The notes beneath the pieces were generated by a model. The model had not been told where the DNA came from. It was given only the letters and a program-made list of their open reading frames with translations, and made no database searches. The translations under genes and the position numbers were made by a program. Positions 5,886 to 10,867 of a stretch of DNA of 10,867 nucleotides are shown here, piece after piece. Source of the DNA: Desulfobacterales bacterium (GTDB taxonomy: Bacteria; Desulfobacterota; Desulfobacteria; Desulfobacterales; C00003060); contig JAUWXJ010000066.1 of the NCBI GenBank assembly GCA_030616425.1, positions 1 through 10,867 on the forward strand, written 5' to 3'. Position 1 is the first letter of the stretch. Each line of letters begins with the position of its first letter.

Positions 5886-6386
5886 CTAGGGCATCTTGGT
5901 TGGCGACTTTTCCCATTGGCGTTTGGTCTGAAAAAAGTTTTGGATCAGCTCTCTGCATTCGGTTTCAAGTAGCCCTCCCTGGACATCAATCGTATGGTTC
6001 AGGTCGGCGTCGGAGGCCAGGTTGTAACGAGACCCCGCCCCGCCCCATTTGGGGTCCTTGGCTCCAAATACGATACGCACAACCCGCGCCTGCAACAGCG
6101 CGCCCATGCACATGATGCACGGCTCAATGGTGACGTACAGCGTTGTGTTCAGCAGCCGATAGTTTCCAATGGCCCGGGATGCGGCTCGCAGGGCCAGGAT
6201 TTCCGCATGGGCTGTAGCATCACACAATGCAATGGTCTGGTTGTGGGCCCTGGCCAGCACGGTGCCGTCCCGGGCAACCAGGACAGCTCCCACAGGCACC
6301 TCGTCCGCCCGGGCAGCCTGTTGTGCTTCCAACAGGGCCTGGCGCATAAAATCGCTATGATTCAGTGTCGAACTTTGCACTTGCAA
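5886..6386 (-). CDS. tadA: tRNA-specific adenosine deaminase TadA
   Basis: Zinc-dependent deaminase that converts adenosine-34 to inosine in the anticodon of tRNA-Arg(ACG), allowing one tRNA to read CGU, CGC and CGA. The zinc site is intact: His60 and catalytic Glu62 in HAEILALRA, and Cys90 and Cys93 in PCIMC. The opening MRQALLEAQQAARADEVPVGAVLV matches the TadA N-terminus. The length of 166 is normal. The start is uncertain: a TGA lies directly before TTG at 6386, so the choices are TTG 6386, GTG 6380 or the internal ATG at 6347; homologues have residues before that Met, favouring one of the first two. No strong Shine-Dalgarno sequence is visible. Its substrate tRNA gene lies divergently 50 bases away. 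The related cytosine/guanine deaminases are less likely because the PCIMCMGALLQARV segment is typical of TadA. Confidence 0.95.
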   Translation of the reverse strand: MQVQSSTLNHSDFMRQALLEAQQAARADEVPVGAVLVARDGTVLARAHNQTIALCDATAHAEILALRAASRAIGNYRLLNTTLYVTIEPCIMCMGALLQARVVRIVFGAKDPKWGGAGSRYNLASDADLNHTIDVQGGLLETECRELIQNFFQTKRQWEKSPTKMP

Positions 6387-6391
6387 TCAGC

Positions 6392-6420
6392 TTGACAGCT
6401 TATCCCAAAAACAATATAAG
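6392..6420 (+). promoter_or_regulatory. Sigma-70 promoter of tRNA-Arg
   Basis: TTGACA (6392-6397), a perfect -35 consensus, is separated by 17 bases from TATAAG (6415-6420). Transcription would begin near 6427, about 10 bases before the mature tRNA 5' end. The -35 box lies 6 bases beyond the tadA start region on the other strand, so polymerase or regulator binding here could affect both genes. Confidence 0.75.
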
Positions 6421-6436
6421 GATCGTACTCTAAAAT

Positions 6437-6512
6437 GCGCCCATAGCTCAGTGGATAGAGCGCCGGACTACGAATCCGTAGGCCGGGTGTTCGAATCACC
6501 CTGGGCGCACCA
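6437..6512 (+). tRNA. tRNA-Arg (anticodon ACG), CCA encoded
   Basis: Complete 76-base cloverleaf. The acceptor stem GCGCCCA (6437-6443) pairs with TGGGCGC (6502-6508), with discriminator A6509 and an encoded CCA (6510-6512). The D stem is GCTC/GAGC. The anticodon loop CTACGAA (6468-6474) reads ACG at 6470-6472. The T stem GGGTG/CACCC encloses TTCGAAT. The anticodon stem has one mismatch at its outer pair (C6463/T6479). A34 is the expected substrate of TadA, which is encoded divergently next door. It has its own promoter and terminator, so it is a single-gene unit. Confidence 0.97.
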
Positions 6513-6520
6513 TTCAATGC

Positions 6521-6556
6521 CAGGGGGTTACCTGCAGGGTAACCCCTGTGGTTTTT
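6521..6556 (+). terminator. Rho-independent terminator of tRNA-Arg
   Basis: CAGGGGGTTACC (6521-6532) pairs with GGTAACCCCTG (6538-6548) with one bulged G and a TGCAG loop. Five Ts follow at 6552-6556. It begins 8 bases after the tRNA CCA end. Confidence 0.85.
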
Positions 6557-6585
6557 AAGAGTCACTGGAGCAAGTAATCCGGATA

Positions 6586-6650
6586 ACCGGCTCGCTCTCC
6601 GCGCACGAAGTGGTGCCGTAAGGCAGAACGCCCGTCCTGAAAGGCAGAAC
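6586..6650. repeat. Diverged relative of the 2607-2646 repeat
   Basis: ACCGGCTCGCTCTCCGC (6586-6602) matches 2607-2623 at 16 of 17 positions. Further on, CCCGTCCT at 6631-6638 echoes the CCCGTCCT of the hairpin at 2628-2635, but the GC stem is lost and the sequence between is longer. AAGGCAGAAC occurs twice (6620-6629 and 6641-6650). This looks like a decayed or rearranged copy of the same element. Confidence 0.45.
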
Positions 6651-6753
6651 TTTGGATTTTGTCATTCTATGTTTCGATTACTACCCCAGGTTAAGGTCTG
6701 TATATCATACATTAAGTGGTTTGTAATGCAGGAAAGAGAAGCAAGCTTTATCC

Positions 6754-7011
6754 ATGAGAAATAATCTTTTTGTCATATTTGGAGGGCAGGCCGACAACAG
6801 GGCCCGAAGAAGCGTAATGCCTATCGGGCAAAGTGGAGTTGAGCCGAACCTTGATCTCCTTAACGAGAGCCCCTGCCTTCAGTGCGACCTCTACATAAAA
6901 AATGCCATATGTCCGTATGTGAAGGCGTGCAGCAAGATTGACGAGTTTCAGCGGGTGGCAGCCGTTCACTGCACGCTTTACAAAGGCCATGATGTCTTCA
7001 CAATTCTTTAG
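6754..7011 (+). CDS. Small cysteine-rich protein, function unknown
   Basis: An 85-residue product I do not recognise. It has five cysteines: Cys41 and Cys44 (CLQC), Cys53, Cys59 and Cys73, the last preceded by His72. The spacing CX2C-X8-C-X5-C suggests a zinc- or iron-sulfur-binding knuckle, but no named family is assigned. There is no signal peptide or membrane segment. The codons from about residue 22 look coding, with a purine-rich first position and balanced third positions. The first 21 residues look less so, and Met22 (ATG at 6817) is a possible alternative start. Purine-rich GGAAAGAGAAG lies 13-23 bases before the ATG at 6754. It stands alone between the tRNA terminator and ampG. An opposing open frame exists on the other strand, so the call is moderate. 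Confidence 0.55.
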   Translation: MRNNLFVIFGGQADNRARRSVMPIGQSGVEPNLDLLNESPCLQCDLYIKNAICPYVKACSKIDEFQRVAAVHCTLYKGHDVFTIL

Positions 7012-7091
7012 AGCAGTATCCTGATTTAATCAATATCCTATCCCCCTGCCAGGACCGTTCTCCTGCCCATCCCTTCTTCAATGGCACTGCT

Positions 7092-7120
7092 TTGATTATA
7101 TCGCCCCATCGTGCTATCAT
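7092..7120 (+). promoter_or_regulatory. Possible promoter of ampG-nagZ
   Basis: TTGATT (7092-7097) and TATCAT (7115-7120) are spaced by 17 bases. Initiation would fall near 7127, only a few bases before the ATG at 7131, giving an almost leaderless message. This would fit the lack of a Shine-Dalgarno sequence there, but could also mean the promoter call is chance. Confidence 0.3.
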
Positions 7121-7130
7121 CGCCGCCGCA

Positions 7131-8480
7131 ATGAGCCGGCCCACACAACCAGCCCCTTTTCGCAGATGGCTTGACTCCTGTGCTGTTTATGCTGATCGGC
7201 GGGTCCTGTCCCTGCTGTTTCTCGGCTTCTCCAGCGGGCTGCCGCTGGCACTCACCTTCGGGACCCTGAGCGTGTGGCTTGCAGAAGTTGGGGTGAGCAA
7301 GACCACCATCGGCCTCTTTGCCCTCATGGGCGCACCCTATACCTTCAAGTTTGTATGGGCGCCCCTGGTGGACAAGTTGCCCGTCCCTTTTCTCACCCGC
7401 TGTTTGGGGCGCCGGCGTGGCTGGGCCGTTTTCACGCAGCTGGCACTGATGGTCACCATCACTGCCCTGGGCGCCACAGATCCATTAGCCCATGCTGGAC
7501 TCACGGCCCTCTTTGCCTTTGCCGTAGCCTTCTGGTCGGCCAGTCAGGACATCGTGATAGATGCCTACCGGGTGGAGATCCTGGAGGAGCGCCAGTACGG
7601 TGCGGGCGCAGCCACTATCGTTCTCGGGTACAGGATCGGTATGCTGGTATCCGGTGCGGGTGCACTCTATCTCGCTACTTATGTGGGCTGGTTTGCGGCG
7701 TACGGGGTCATGACCTTGTTCATGATCGTGGGTATCGTCGCTATCCTGCTCAACCCGGAGCCGAAGGTGCAGATAAGTCGTGAGTCAATCGAGCAAGAAA
7801 GACGGATTGCCGAATACCTTGAGGCAAGACCCGATCTCAAGGGGAAGAAGGCAAGGGCGATTGCCTGGGCCTACGGTGCCGTGATCAGCCCCTTTGCAGA
7901 GTTCATCAGCCGTCGCGGCTGGGTAGTCATTCTGCTGTTTATACTCCTGTACAAGTTCGGCGACGCCCTGGCAGGGGTGATGAGCAACCCCTTCTACATT
8001 GAGCTCGGCTTCACCAAGATCCAGATCGCCGGTATCAGCAAGGTCTTTGGTCTTGTTGCCACCATTGTCGGGGGCGTGATCGGCGGGCTCATTGTGAACC
8101 ACATCGGGATCATGAGAAGCCTCCTGGTGTGCGGTATCCTGCAGATGTTTTCCAATCTCATGTTTGCGATCCTGGCTGTGGTGGGTAACGACCCGAGCAT
8201 GCTCGCTCTCACCATCGCGGTGGAAAACCTGAGCGGGGGCATGGGCACGGCAGCTTTTGTGGCCTACCTGTCGAGCCTGTGCAACGTGGCCTACACGGCT
8301 ACCCAGTATGCGCTCCTTACGTCGTTTATGGCATTTGGCCGCACCCTGCTTTCTTCTTCAGGCGGGTGGATGGCAGACCAGATGAGCTGGGTTATCTTCT
8401 TTGTCGTGACCACGGGGGCGGCCCTGCCCGGACTCCTCCTGCTGATCGGGATGACTAGGCGATTTTCAGTTAACAAATAA
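7131..8480 (+). CDS. ampG: Muropeptide permease AmpG (MFS, PAT family)
   Basis: Inner-membrane transporter of about 12 spans that imports GlcNAc-1,6-anhydroMurNAc-peptides released from the cell wall. The 449 residues match AmpG closely near the N-terminus: LGFSSGLPLALTFGTLSVW, then TFKFVWAPLVDK, the basic loop GRRRGW, SASQDIVIDAYRVEIL, and GAGAATIVLGYRIGMLVSG. A cytoplasmic charged loop (about residues 217-245) separates the two six-span halves. The ATG at 7131 is preferred although it has no clear ribosome site; the TTG at 7092 would add 13 residues. nagZ follows within 35 bases, which supports the substrate: AmpG imports what NagZ trims. In enterobacteria this route also feeds the AmpR signal for beta-lactamase; no ampR or ampC is seen here. 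Confidence 0.93.
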   Translation: MSRPTQPAPFRRWLDSCAVYADRRVLSLLFLGFSSGLPLALTFGTLSVWLAEVGVSKTTIGLFALMGAPYTFKFVWAPLVDKLPVPFLTRCLGRRRGWAVFTQLALMVTITALGATDPLAHAGLTALFAFAVAFWSASQDIVIDAYRVEILEERQYGAGAATIVLGYRIGMLVSGAGALYLATYVGWFAAYGVMTLFMIVGIVAILLNPEPKVQISRESIEQERRIAEYLEARPDLKGKKARAIAWAYGAVISPFAEFISRRGWVVILLFILLYKFGDALAGVMSNPFYIELGFTKIQIAGISKVFGLVATIVGGVIGGLIVNHIGIMRSLLVCGILQMFSNLMFAILAVVGNDPSMLALTIAVENLSGGMGTAAFVAYLSSLCNVAYTATQYALLTSFMAFGRTLLSSSGGWMADQMSWVIFFVVTTGAALPGLLLLIGMTRRFSVNK

Positions 8481-8503
8481 CTAGCGACAAATGACTAGTG
8501 CCC

Positions 8504-8509
8504 AAGGAG
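8504..8509 (+). promoter_or_regulatory. Ribosome binding site of nagZ
   Basis: AAGGAG lies 6 bases before the ATG at 8516. It decides the start against the GTG at 8498, which lies upstream of this site. Confidence 0.8.
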
Positions 8510-8515
8510 ACAATC

Positions 8516-9541
8516 ATGTATGACCTGGATTCTCTGACCGATGAGCAGTTGGCCGGACAGCGTCTCATGGTCGGTTTCAAGGGGAAGGCGCTCGACGACG
8601 ACCTGCGGTTTATGATCAGAGACCTTCACGTAGGGGGGCTTATCCTGTTTAAGCGTAATGTGTCGGACCCCTCTCAGGTCACTGAGCTGTGTCAGGCCGC
8701 ACAGGCCTGTGCGGTTGAAAGTGGTAACCCGCCGCTCATAATTTCCATTGATCAGGAAGGGGGGCCAGTGGCACGGCTGGGACCGCCTTTTACCGTCTTT
8801 CCAGGAAACCGGGCCATAGGGAAAGCCGGGTCCGAGGAGTCTGCCAGGGAGTTTGGCACGATAACAGCACAGGAACTAAATGGTGTGGGAATTACCATGA
8901 ATCTTGCGCCGGTCCTGGATGTGGCTCCCCAGGGGCTTAATTCAGTTATGGCAGATCGGGTCTTTGGACATGAGCCGGAACTGGTAGCGTCCCTTGGCAG
9001 GGTAGTTATTGAGGCACTTCAGGAGAACGGCATCACGGCTACTGCCAAGCATTTCCCGGGCATAGGTCGCACAACACTCGATTCTCATGTTGATCTCCCT
9101 TATCTTGATGTGGAACGCCATCTACTCGAATCAACCGACCTTGTCCCTTTCCGCGCTGCTGTTGAAAGCAATGTAGAGGCTGTGATGCTGTCACACGTGA
9201 TCTATCAAGGCCTTGACCCTGAGTGGCCGGCAAGCCTTTCCTCGATCATTGCAAAGGATCTGCTGCGCAAGTCAATCGGTTTTAATGGGATCACCATGAC
9301 CGACGACCTTGATATGGGAGCTATTGACAAGCGCTTTGATATCGAAACAACGGTTGCAAGGATCTCAGACGCTGGGATTGATATTGCATTGATATGCCAT
9401 GATCAAAAGAAGATGGAAGGTGCCTATCAGGCCTTCATAAAGGGAGTGCAAGGATCGGAGGAGGGTAGACAAAAGGGGATCGAGTCGGTTCGACGTATCT
9501 TGAATATGAAAGAGAAATATATAGTCTCCACTTCTCATTAG
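8516..9541 (+). CDS. nagZ: Beta-N-acetylhexosaminidase NagZ (GH3)
   Basis: Cytoplasmic glycoside hydrolase family 3 enzyme that removes GlcNAc from imported GlcNAc-anhydroMurNAc-peptides and related muropeptides. Numbering from the ATG at 8516 (341 residues), the fold shows IDQEGGPVARL (about 78-88), KHFPGIGRTTLDSH (178-191) with the Asp189-Ser-His191 acid/base dyad, and ITMTDDLDMGAI with the nucleophile Asp263. The usual KHFPGHG has Ile in place of its second His, at position 183. The ATG at 8516 is chosen over GTG 8498 because AAGGAG (8504-8509) sits 6 bases upstream. The length fits single-domain Gram-negative NagZ with no signal peptide, consistent with a cytoplasmic role. It is the second gene of an operon with ampG and is followed by a terminator. 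Confidence 0.95.
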   Translation: MYDLDSLTDEQLAGQRLMVGFKGKALDDDLRFMIRDLHVGGLILFKRNVSDPSQVTELCQAAQACAVESGNPPLIISIDQEGGPVARLGPPFTVFPGNRAIGKAGSEESAREFGTITAQELNGVGITMNLAPVLDVAPQGLNSVMADRVFGHEPELVASLGRVVIEALQENGITATAKHFPGIGRTTLDSHVDLPYLDVERHLLESTDLVPFRAAVESNVEAVMLSHVIYQGLDPEWPASLSSIIAKDLLRKSIGFNGITMTDDLDMGAIDKRFDIETTVARISDAGIDIALICHDQKKMEGAYQAFIKGVQGSEEGRQKGIESVRRILNMKEKYIVSTSH

Positions 9542-9586
9542 ATACTGCTTCAAAACCTTTTTCCTCGTTTGGTTTGACTATTTTCG

Positions 9587-9610
9587 TCCCGCCCTTGGCG
9601 GGATTCTTTT
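9587..9610 (+). terminator. Rho-independent terminator after nagZ
   Basis: TCCCGCC (9587-9593) pairs perfectly with GGCGGGA (9597-9603) over CTT and is followed by TTCTTTT. It lies 45 bases past the nagZ stop and would end the ampG-nagZ transcript. The stem core TCCCGC/GCGGGA is shared with the hairpins at 4-18 and 5767-5781. Confidence 0.8.
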
Positions 9611-9625
9611 GTATTGGTTCAATTC

Positions 9626-9731
9626 GGGATAAGGAGATCCGCTTCACTTCGGCCTCCAATGCCTTTAAAGGGTATGCGATCGGCCCGGGTGGAAATGGCT
9701 GTAGGCCTCGTTCACCGGATTTCCTCACCCC
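9626..9731. repeat. Long palindromic repeat, copy B
   Basis: AGGAGATCCG (9632-9641) pairs with CGGATTTCCT (9716-9725), nine Watson-Crick pairs and one G-T pair; GGG at 9626-9628 extends this with CCC at 9729-9731. The inner arms match copy A (2436-2544): CGCTTCACTTCGGCC at 9640-9654 and GAAATGGCTGTAGGCCT at 9692-9708. The apical region is unrelated to copy A in sequence but can still form GGGT/GCCC. Confidence 0.78.
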
Positions 9732-9756
9732 TTGAAGTGTCACCAGAATACTCCCT

Positions 9757-9780
9757 ATGGCCTCGTCAAAGGGTTTTGAA
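9757..9780. repeat. 24-base dispersed repeat, copy 2
   Basis: Matches 81-104 at 23 of 24 bases. A diverged inverted version starts at 9550 (TTCAAAACC then TTT and CTCG), so the block from 9550 to 9780, containing the terminator and palindrome B, is roughly bounded by inverted sequences. Confidence 0.55.
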
Positions 9781-9822
9781 CCGGTTTATAGTTTTCTTAT
9801 TACTTATTTACGAAAGCATGCC

Positions 9823-9862
9823 AGAATGCCCTGCGCGGGATGGCGGGGATGAACGGCATTCT
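9823..9862. repeat. Inverted repeat AGAATGCC/GGCATTCT
   Basis: AGAATGCC (9823-9830) and GGCATTCT (9855-9862) form a perfect 8-base stem around a 24-base GC-rich loop containing CGCGGGATGGCGGGGATG. It resembles dispersed palindromic units of the CATTCCCGCG type found in many proteobacteria; only one copy is in this window. Confidence 0.4.
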
Positions 9863-10096
9863 TCAAAGTTTTTGGCTTTACAACCAGACTTATTCGTGTA
9901 TGATTTACGCCCCAAAGACTATTAGATCAGGCAATTTGCCGGGGGGTGGCATCAGTATGCACCAAGGCGAGGGCAGGGCGTTGCCGGACCCGGGCGGCTT
10001 TATATTAGCTCCAGTTTTTATTCTGGCATTACAAGGAGTTTGCATAAACCCTTCAAGGAGTATATTAGGCGCAGGGAGGTCACAAAATAGATCAAC

Positions 10097-10867
10097 ATGG
10101 CAGTAGCAGCAGCCTTTGATAACGAGCGATACATAACAGAGCAGACATCTGAGATCCTGAAATCGGTCAAGAGGTTCAACAACAAACTTTACCTCGAGTT
10201 CGGGGGTAAACTCCTTTATGATTATCATGCTTCCAGGGTATTGCCGGGGTATGCTCCGAATGTAAAGATGAGGCTTCTGCAGAAGTTGAAAGACAACGCA
10301 GATGTCCTGCTTTGCATCTATGCAGGTGATATTGAGAGAAAAAAGATAAGGGCGGATTTTGGCATTACCTATGATTCTGATGCCCTCAAGATGATCGACG
10401 ATATCCGGGAGTATGGAATCGATGTGCTCGGTGTGGTCATAACCCGTTTTGATAACCAACCATCTGCTATATTGTTCAAGAACAAACTAGAAAGGAGAGA
10501 TATAAAGGTCTACACGCATCCTTTCACAAAAGGGTACCCCACAGATGTGGATCTGATCGTCAGTGACGAAGGCTATGGTGCAAACGAGTACATTGAAACT
10601 AGAAATCCTCTAGTCATTGTCACCGGCCCCGGTCCTGGTAGCGGAAAGTTAGCCACGTGTCTTTCTCAGTTGTATCATGACCGCAACCGAGGAATAAAAT
10701 CTGGATATGCCAAGTTTGAGACCTTTCCTATCTGGAACTTGCCCCTTAAGCATCCGATCAATATAGCGTATGAAGCAGCAACTGCAGACATCAGAGATTT
10801 TAACCTGATCGATCCTTTTCATCTGGAGGCATACGATAAAAAAGCCGTAAACTATAATCGTGATGTG
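10097..10867 (+). CDS. UPF0371/DUF1846 family protein, 3' end beyond window
   Basis: The first 257 codons are present; the family is about 500 residues, so roughly half is missing past the window edge. Family hallmarks seen are FDNERYITEQT, LYLEFGGKLLYDYHASRVLPGY (about 31-52), KIRADFGITYDSDAL, GYPTDVDLIVSDEGYG (146-161), the glycine-rich GPGPGSGK (177-184), and KFETFPIWNLPLKHP followed by NIAYEAATAD. The GPGPGSGK segment looks like a phosphate-binding loop, but the biochemical role of the family is not established to my knowledge. An in-frame TAG at 10088-10090 forces the start to the ATG at 10097. GGGAGGT (10074-10080) is 16 bases upstream, an unusually long spacing. It is separated from nagZ by a terminator, so it is an independent unit. 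Confidence 0.93.
   Translation, partial: MAVAAAFDNERYITEQTSEILKSVKRFNNKLYLEFGGKLLYDYHASRVLPGYAPNVKMRLLQKLKDNADVLLCIYAGDIERKKIRADFGITYDSDALKMIDDIREYGIDVLGVVITRFDNQPSAILFKNKLERRDIKVYTHPFTKGYPTDVDLIVSDEGYGANEYIETRNPLVIVTGPGPGSGKLATCLSQLYHDRNRGIKSGYAKFETFPIWNLPLKHPINIAYEAATADIRDFNLIDPFHLEAYDKKAVNYNRDV

Larger units (their letters stand above)
9542..10096. other. Repeat-rich intergenic region before the DUF1846 gene
   Basis: This 555-base gap contains the nagZ terminator (9587-9610), palindromic repeat copy B (9626-9731), the second 24-mer (9757-9780) and an inverted repeat (9823-9862). Open frames at 9614-9925 and 9840-10106 run through these repeats and I do not call them genes. Bases 9870-10096 hold no recognised element apart from a possible but poorly spaced TTGCAT/TATATT promoter (10040-10066). 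Confidence 0.65.

Noticed and set aside
6437..6753. tRNA-Arg as an integration site for a genomic island
   Set aside because: No integrase gene and no repeated tRNA 3' end were found downstream; only a short decayed repeat is present.
6748..6990. 80-codon minus-strand frame opposite the cysteine-rich protein
   Set aside because: The + strand frame has better codon pattern and clustered cysteines; the minus frame shows no motif. Some doubt remains.
9614..9925. 103-codon open frame after nagZ
   Set aside because: It starts just inside the terminator/palindrome region, shares only the repeat-derived peptide, and the rest has no recognisable protein character.
9905..10459. 184-codon open frame on the minus strand
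   Set aside because: It overlaps the well-supported DUF1846 coding region on the + strand and is its antisense shadow.
1..10867. CRISPR array
   Set aside because: No evenly spaced direct repeats of suitable length were seen anywhere; the repeats found are dispersed palindromes.

Overview
The window looks like a stretch of core chromosome from a Gram-negative bacterium of moderate GC content, most likely a deltaproteobacterium (Desulfobacterota). This is inferred from gene content: cytoplasmic muropeptide recycling (AmpG plus NagZ), bacterial TadA with tRNA-Arg(ACG), and a UPF0371/DUF1846 protein. No marker gene fixes the taxon. I see no CRISPR array, prophage, transposase or plasmid function.

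Layout. 186-1625 (+) is cysS (cysteinyl-tRNA synthetase), followed 79 bases later by a CPBP-family intramembrane protease (1705-2346, +). A 450-base gap (2347-2798) holds a long imperfect palindrome and two GC-rich hairpins. Two membrane proteins of unknown function then face each other tail to tail with 8 bases between them: 2799-4286 (+), with a C-terminal HEAT-like region, and 4295-5656 (-), with an internally duplicated membrane domain and a DUF4332-like tail. A hairpin-rich gap (5657-5885) precedes tadA (5886-6386, -). Divergent from tadA is a complete tRNA-Arg(ACG) gene (6437-6512, +) with its own strong promoter and terminator. Next come a small cysteine-rich protein (6754-7011, +), ampG (7131-8480, +) and nagZ (8516-9541, +). 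A 555-base repeat-rich gap leads into a UPF0371/DUF1846 gene (10097 onward, +) that is cut by the window end.

How genes work together. AmpG imports GlcNAc-anhydroMurNAc-peptides and NagZ removes their GlcNAc, so this pair forms a peptidoglycan-recycling operon. TadA makes inosine-34 in tRNA-Arg(ACG), so the enzyme and its substrate RNA sit back to back across 50 bases. CysS also belongs to translation. The two large membrane proteins cannot be assigned a pathway.

The least explained content is non-coding. The larger gaps carry several families of short structured repeats. The best is a ~107-base palindrome present at 2436-2544 and 9626-9731. Its inner sequence is conserved, while the outer stem and apical stem differ between copies yet still pair in both. 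Others are a CCCCG..CGGGG hairpin family, resembling the hairpins at IS200/IS605 right ends, a TCCCGC..GCGGGA hairpin family, and a 24-base sequence found both upstream of cysS and upstream of the DUF1846 gene.
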